From assembly GCF_004210375.1 (NCBI RefSeq), contig NC_134834.1:96724170-96788169 (forward strand): 64,000 bases of DNA. The letters are read 5' to 3'. The translations under genes were made by a program, and so were the position numbers. Positions 59,605 to 64,000 of the stretch are shown piece after piece (the first letter of the stretch is position 1; every line of letters starts with the position of its first letter). Source of the DNA: Tachypleus tridentatus. Taxonomy: Eukaryota > Arthropoda > Merostomata > Xiphosura > Limulidae. The notes below the pieces were generated by a model. That model saw only the letters and a program-made list of their open reading frames with translations, ran no database searches and was not told where the DNA came from.

Positions 59605-60050
59605 GTGCAGTTTTTAGGAAACAAAGTTCTAAAACAGCTTCACACACATTCAGGTTTCTATTACTTTTATTTAAGAAATATGTTTATTTAAATTTAACAC
59701 ATAAAACGTAATTCGGTTGCCAGATACGTGCCTTAGCTTGGAATTTAGATACTATAGAAAGTTTAAATTTTGTTTCAGTTTTCAAATTACAATTTCAAAA
59801 ATTGATTTGTTTGTGTTTCTCAACCTGTTTATAGATATACCTTTGCCTTATTAGAAAGTTGTCCATATTTATTTAATAAGAAAATAAGTATAGATAAAGT
59901 GTACTGTAATTCTATTTCAGAAATGAATGGGAACATACAATTTTCATTAAACAAATTCACGTAAAAGTTTTTAAACGACTGCATTAATAGTGTTGTTAAC
60001 ACTGGAAACTGAAGACCTTTTTTCTACATCTAACAGGCAAAACGAGCTGC
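59605..60050 (+). repeat. Second copy of duplicated intron/acceptor segment
   Basis: Counterpart of 58322-58759, differing by scattered substitutions and short indels; runs directly into the chitin-binding exon. Confidence 0.88.
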
Positions 60051-60430
60051 TTTTAAACTGCCAGACGGCGCGCAGCTTATTGTGGGCAATATAAACACAG
60101 ATTTCTCGTGTGATGGGCTTGGATATGGCTATTATGCTGATGTGACTAACAAATGCCAGATATTCCACGTATGTGTTTCGTCGGTGTTGGATAATGGAGA
60201 GCAAATTGTTCATCAGTACAGCTTTTTTCTGTGGTAATCAGACCGTTTTTAACCAACTGACTCTCACTTGTGTCATCCAAGAAGAAGCTATACCTTGTGC
60301 AAACGCTCTTGACTTTTACTCCGTCAATGACAACATAGGAATTGAGGACGCACTTTTCTTGACTGAAGATGACGTACAGAGAGCAAATCAACTCATTGGT
60401 GGATATGGTTCTCGTGTACAGAAAAAATAA
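60037..60430 (+). CDS. Last exon of a one-domain chitin-binding (CBM14 / peritrophin-A) protein, one apparent frameshift
   Basis: The exon starts after TTTCTACATCTAACAG and reads AKRAAFKLPDGAQLIVGNIN, followed by a CBM14 domain. Its six cysteines are spaced 14, 5, 18, 12 and 8 residues apart (FSC-DGLGYGYYADVTNKC-QIFHVC ... FFC-GNQTVF ... LTC-VIQEEAIPC), which fits the family pattern. The domain binds chitin extracellularly. A single domain with a short acidic C-terminal tail (to GGYGSRVQKK, stop 60428-60430) suggests a cuticular protein analogous to peritrophins (CPAP1-like). Signal peptide and upstream exons are not seen, so it is partial. The run of six T at 60223-60228 is one too many: the upstream frame would stop at 60235-60237 before the fourth cysteine, while the downstream frame continues perfectly. 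AATAAA at 60595-60600 is a possible polyadenylation signal. Confidence 0.88.
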
Positions 60431-61566
60431 AACTTTGAAAACATACAAGATAATGATCAATTGACCAGCCTATGAATATTGTTTTTCGGTATGCAACAAA
60501 CAATTTCCTTTTTCATGTATAGCTTATAGAGTGGTTTAATGCAGGCATAGGTGATTCTGTGTTTTCTTTCTTAATTCAGTATTATTTCTACAGGAATAAA
60601 GCTAATAACCCTGAGAACCAATTTATAATTTTTAACAACAGTATTTTTTTAGCATCGTATTGTCTTCTCAATAGCCGTTATTCCATACAAATGGTTAGAG
60701 TCTTTTATTATGCTCATCCATTTCAAATTTGTTTGTAAACATTATCACTAATTTGTTTGTGAATTATCCAGTGTTAGTCCTCATGTGTTCTGTATTGACA
60801 GTTTACTTTTGTATGTATATGTATCGTATACTTACGTTTGTTATATGAAATTGTGCAACTTTGAATTGAAACTTGACATCTCTATATATCCACACTTTCA
60901 ATTTTTTTTGTTAAACACCTTTTCAAATGGGCAAGTTTACCTGGAAAAAATTTAACAATATCAACGTCGATAAATATATTTAAAATATTTTCACACCACA
61001 AAAGGTTCTCCATACAACGACTTTTTCTGTTTGTCTTAATATCAAATAACACCATAAATTATGTTGTTCAAACTAAACTGGTCACAGGATCATAGATCAG
61101 CAACTTCAAGTAACGTGTAACCCGTATTAAACAATGATGAAAAATATATTGTTAAGATGTAATCACAAAATTCGATACCGATAAAGAGGAATCTCATAAA
61201 TATCTGAAATAACAAGTATTATAAAGAATAAAACTCAGTGTACAAGATATATTTATGGAAGTGTACGCACCACGAGGAAAGGAGTCCATTAAGTTCATAC
61301 ATATTGCCAAACGACTTTTGAATTCAATTATTTACAAATTTATTAATATTTTCAGACTGCAGGTGGCGCTAAATGATTGAAAGTGAATGTAGACTTCTGG
61401 CAAAATGATTTTCTTCCGGCTCAAAATGTACATATGTTACTTCCTAAAATTAATAATAAACAAAGTATGTCCATTGTTAAATTAAGTACAACTTTGTTGT
61501 ATGGTTAATTGGCATTCACAGGTATTGTTATATTGGCTTATAACATGAGTGAATCCCTATCTTTCT
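60431..61566. other. 3' flank and intergenic
   Basis: No gene or repeat recognised beyond the AATAAA noted for the upstream gene. Confidence 0.5.
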
Positions 61567-61833
61567 ACAGGGAAAGCGTGTTAAGACTCGTAATCTGAGG
61601 GTCGCGGGTTCGCATCCCCGTCGCGCCAAACATGCTCGCCCTTTCAGCCGTGGGGGCGTTATAATGTGACGCTCAATCCCACTCTTCGTTTGTAAAAGAG
61701 TAGCCCAAGAGTTGGCGGTGGGTGGTGATGACTAGCTGCCTTCCCTCTAGTCTTACACTGCTAAATTAGGGACCGCTAGCACAGATAGCCCTCGAGTAGC
61801 TTTGTGCGAAATTCAAAAAACAAAACAAACAAA
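61567..61833 (+). mobile_element. SINE family A with shortened head
   Basis: GAAAGCGTGTTAAGACTCG lacks the first bases of the head and a few before the anticodon arm. The body is excellent (GTTGGCGGTGGGTGGTGATG), with an AAACAAAC tail. Confidence 0.93.
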
Positions 61834-61845
61834 TATTCTACAATG

Positions 61846-61967
61846 GTGCCTCCCGCTAGTACAGCGGTAAGTCTCCGGATTTACAACGCTAAAATCAGGG
61901 TTTCGATTCCCCTCGGTGGGCTCAGGAGATATGGCTTTGCTATAAGAAAAAACACACAAACACACAG
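61846..61967 (+). mobile_element. SINE family B, well-preserved copy
   Basis: CCGCTAGTACAGCGGTAAG, GGATTTACAACGCTAAAATC, TTTCGATTCCCCTCGG, then the tail ending AAACACACAAACACAC. Inserted within 13 bases of the preceding family A copy. Confidence 0.92.
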
Positions 61968-64000
61968 TGGCATATCAAACACAAGCAATACAGACCAGCT
62001 GGAGCTGAGCTTGATAAAAACTAAACCAAAATGGTACGTTTAACAAAATCCTTTAATTATCTGAAAGTTTTAATTTTTATCTGAAAGTTGGTACTAATGT
62101 TCCAACAAACAATATTTTATCTACTGATAAAAGAAGCATCAGTGTTCGTACTTCATTTGATTTTTATAAAATATAGCTACAACATATCGCCATTGAAGAC
62201 ACCAAGTGAAATGTGTAGTCCAACAGTGTACCAGAGTTCCACTTGAACATTCTTTCAAGCTCATATTTAACAGCGCTCAGTGGCATTCTGGCGTTCTTCA
62301 GTCCACAAAATGTTTGACCACGCATAAAAAAAATAATTGATGTAAAACCGAATTTCAGAAATAAAGAAAAAAATAAAATTATTAATGTCCTAAAACCTAT
62401 CAGTTCCTGAAAGTTTTGTCATGAAGGCTATTCACAAGTTCATACCCGAAGGTTAATTCATTTGTAAGCCAACCAAAATTAAGATCATTCATGCAATCAA
62501 TTCATGGCGTATTCATAGAACAGTTATTGGTAAAAATCAGTTGGGTTAACAATTTCTAACATGTAGAAAAGCCAGTGCGTTTCGATAACATTACATTCCA
62601 CCAATGGAATATATCCTGACATTATTGTTATTCTATCTACAGAAAGTACAAAATTAAATGCATAAACAAGACATCTGTAAAATATTTGTTGATTTCGTAA
62701 TTATGAGTCTCCTTTGATTAAACAGATTTGTTTTGCATTAAATGTTACTGATATTAACAGAAAATAGCTACATTCATAATCGATTAAAGTTTAAATTGAA
62801 TCCATATTTTATTTCATTAATAAATTTATGCCCTTGGTTTTAGACCAGGTAATCTCACACAACATTCTTACTTTGGGCATATTTTACAAACGTTCACTAC
62901 AGTTATAAGGTTTCACGATGTCTTACACCTCCATAACTAAATACATAATGATCAGACAGTAACTGAACTATTTATCAGGATAAATATGTTTGGGCTTTTA
63001 TGACTCCTCCCATTTATTAAAGTGATAAAGTGTGACGTGACACACATCCGCTTTTGCAAAGGTTAGATATATATATATATATGAAATGGATTTCACAGTT
63101 ACAAATTAGAACACAATTTAAGACTAAAAAGACAGTTTGGATTTTTTATCCCCTCTGCCTCAATGCTGATTGGTTGAGTTAAACGAGCGATCTCGAGAAC
63201 GTTACGCGTATACCCTTAGGTTCAGTCAGTTTAGAGTTGGTAAAAAGTACAGAGATATTATTTCAATTTTATAATTTATTATAGTTTTTCTTTGTGTTGT
63301 ATCAGTTTCTCTCACACGCGCACAGAATCTGTAGTACTATTAAATTTTTAAAAAATATCTTATTTCAGTGTCCACTTTTCTATTGTCCGATCCAAATCTT
63401 CAGAATAAATATTACTTTAGCTCATGGGTTTCAAGGGGTTGGACCACGATGCTTTAGTTCACTCAAGACTGTTTCAACATAAAGTGTAGCATTGTAATAC
63501 TAATAACCTGCATTTAATTGTGATTTTACTATACACATTCTGAGAGCTGATGCTGAAACACCTGTTAAACATGATTCAACTTGAAGGGTCGTGTGTGAAA
63601 GTTTGTTTGCTTGTTATAAAGCAGAAGGCTACAAAATAGACTAAGAGTGATCTGAACATGTAGGTTTTCCAGCATCTACACTTACCCTTGAACTACATAG
63701 GGTATCTATGATAGATAATGAGGTGAAACATCAGTGAAATTGAACAAAAGGTTGAGAAATATAGATTTCTACCTAAAATACACTGATTATTTTCTAATAT
63801 GATATTGGAAATATCGAAATGTAAATAATAAATCTTTTAATCACGTGTTTCATAAGAAAATGTTTTCCATAATAATCTAGTGTATTTATATATTCATTTT
63901 TCTACCACGATACAAAATTATCGGTTGATATTCAGACTAGGTTTTGCATTCTCTTCTAGAACTTTCGTATCAAGTTTCATTTATTAAACTCGTGTCTACC
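61968..64000. other. Intergenic to window end
   Basis: No gene recognised. A direct repeat ATCTGAAAGTT occurs twice near 62061-62090, and there is an (AT)n run at about 63066-63083. A stretch near 63170-63230 has GATTGG and two TCAGT words that could be promoter elements, but nothing downstream supports a gene. Confidence 0.5.

Noticed and set aside
61846-61920. Possible second tRNA gene
   Set aside because: tRNA-like head of a family B SINE; the anticodon stem does not pair well.
63170-63482. Possible promoter (GATTGG, repeated TCAGT) with a 62-codon frame after it
   Set aside because: Short common words only; the downstream frame has no recognisable features and no splice context.
1-64000. 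CRISPR array, prokaryotic operon or phage-like system
   Set aside because: No regularly spaced repeats with unique spacers, no dense coding; composition, splice sites and SINEs are those of an animal genome.

Overview
The window is AT-rich, gene-poor animal DNA. Introns sit just upstream of coding exons, tRNA-derived SINEs are abundant, and there is a 500-N scaffold gap. The recognisable genes are cytosolic sulfotransferases (SULT family) and one chitin-binding (CBM14 / peritrophin-A) protein, which points to an arthropod. The SINE with a tRNA-Thr-like head resembles repeats I associate with horseshoe crabs, but that is recollection and was not checked.

Layout, left. Positions 1-42829 are two head-to-tail copies of a block of about 21.6 kb (unit 1 = 1-21577, unit 2 = 21578-42829). 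By eye they are nearly identical up to about 20050/41628; after that their tails diverge clearly. A third, older and rearranged unit (42830-54012) follows in the same orientation. It keeps blocks matching unit 1 positions 1-415, 10789-13385 and 14440-18255. In place of about 1.05 kb between the last two it carries 3.7 kb holding a different sulfotransferase. The window starts inside the array, so more units may lie to the left.

Each full unit holds an inverted pair of sulfotransferase copies: a minus-strand pseudogene (440-1408; 22017-22986) and a plus-strand copy (8075-9060; 29658-30643). They lie in inverted-repeat arms of about 1.4-1.5 kb, separated by about 5.8 kb. The plus copies and the third gene (46990-47944) keep the PAPS-binding motifs, the catalytic His motif and the C-terminal RKGxxGDW motif. 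Each is nevertheless interrupted by one to three single-base frameshifts with no other damage, so uncorrected sequencing indels are as likely as real decay.

Layout, right. From 54015 to 56188 there is unique AT-rich DNA with a possible old gag-like fossil, then the N gap (56189-56688). After the gap come a foldback sequence, SINEs, and a duplicated intron/acceptor segment (58322-58759 and 59605-60050). The second copy leads into the last exon of a one-domain chitin-binding protein (60037-60430), which has a one-base frameshift in a T run. The rest, to 64000, is non-coding apart from SINEs.

Functionally this is a tandem detoxification/conjugation gene cluster in the process of birth and death. 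It shows recent unequal exchange, inverted duplication, gene conversion and pseudogenisation, next to a separate cuticle/chitin-associated gene. No tRNA or rRNA gene, CRISPR array or prokaryotic operon is present.
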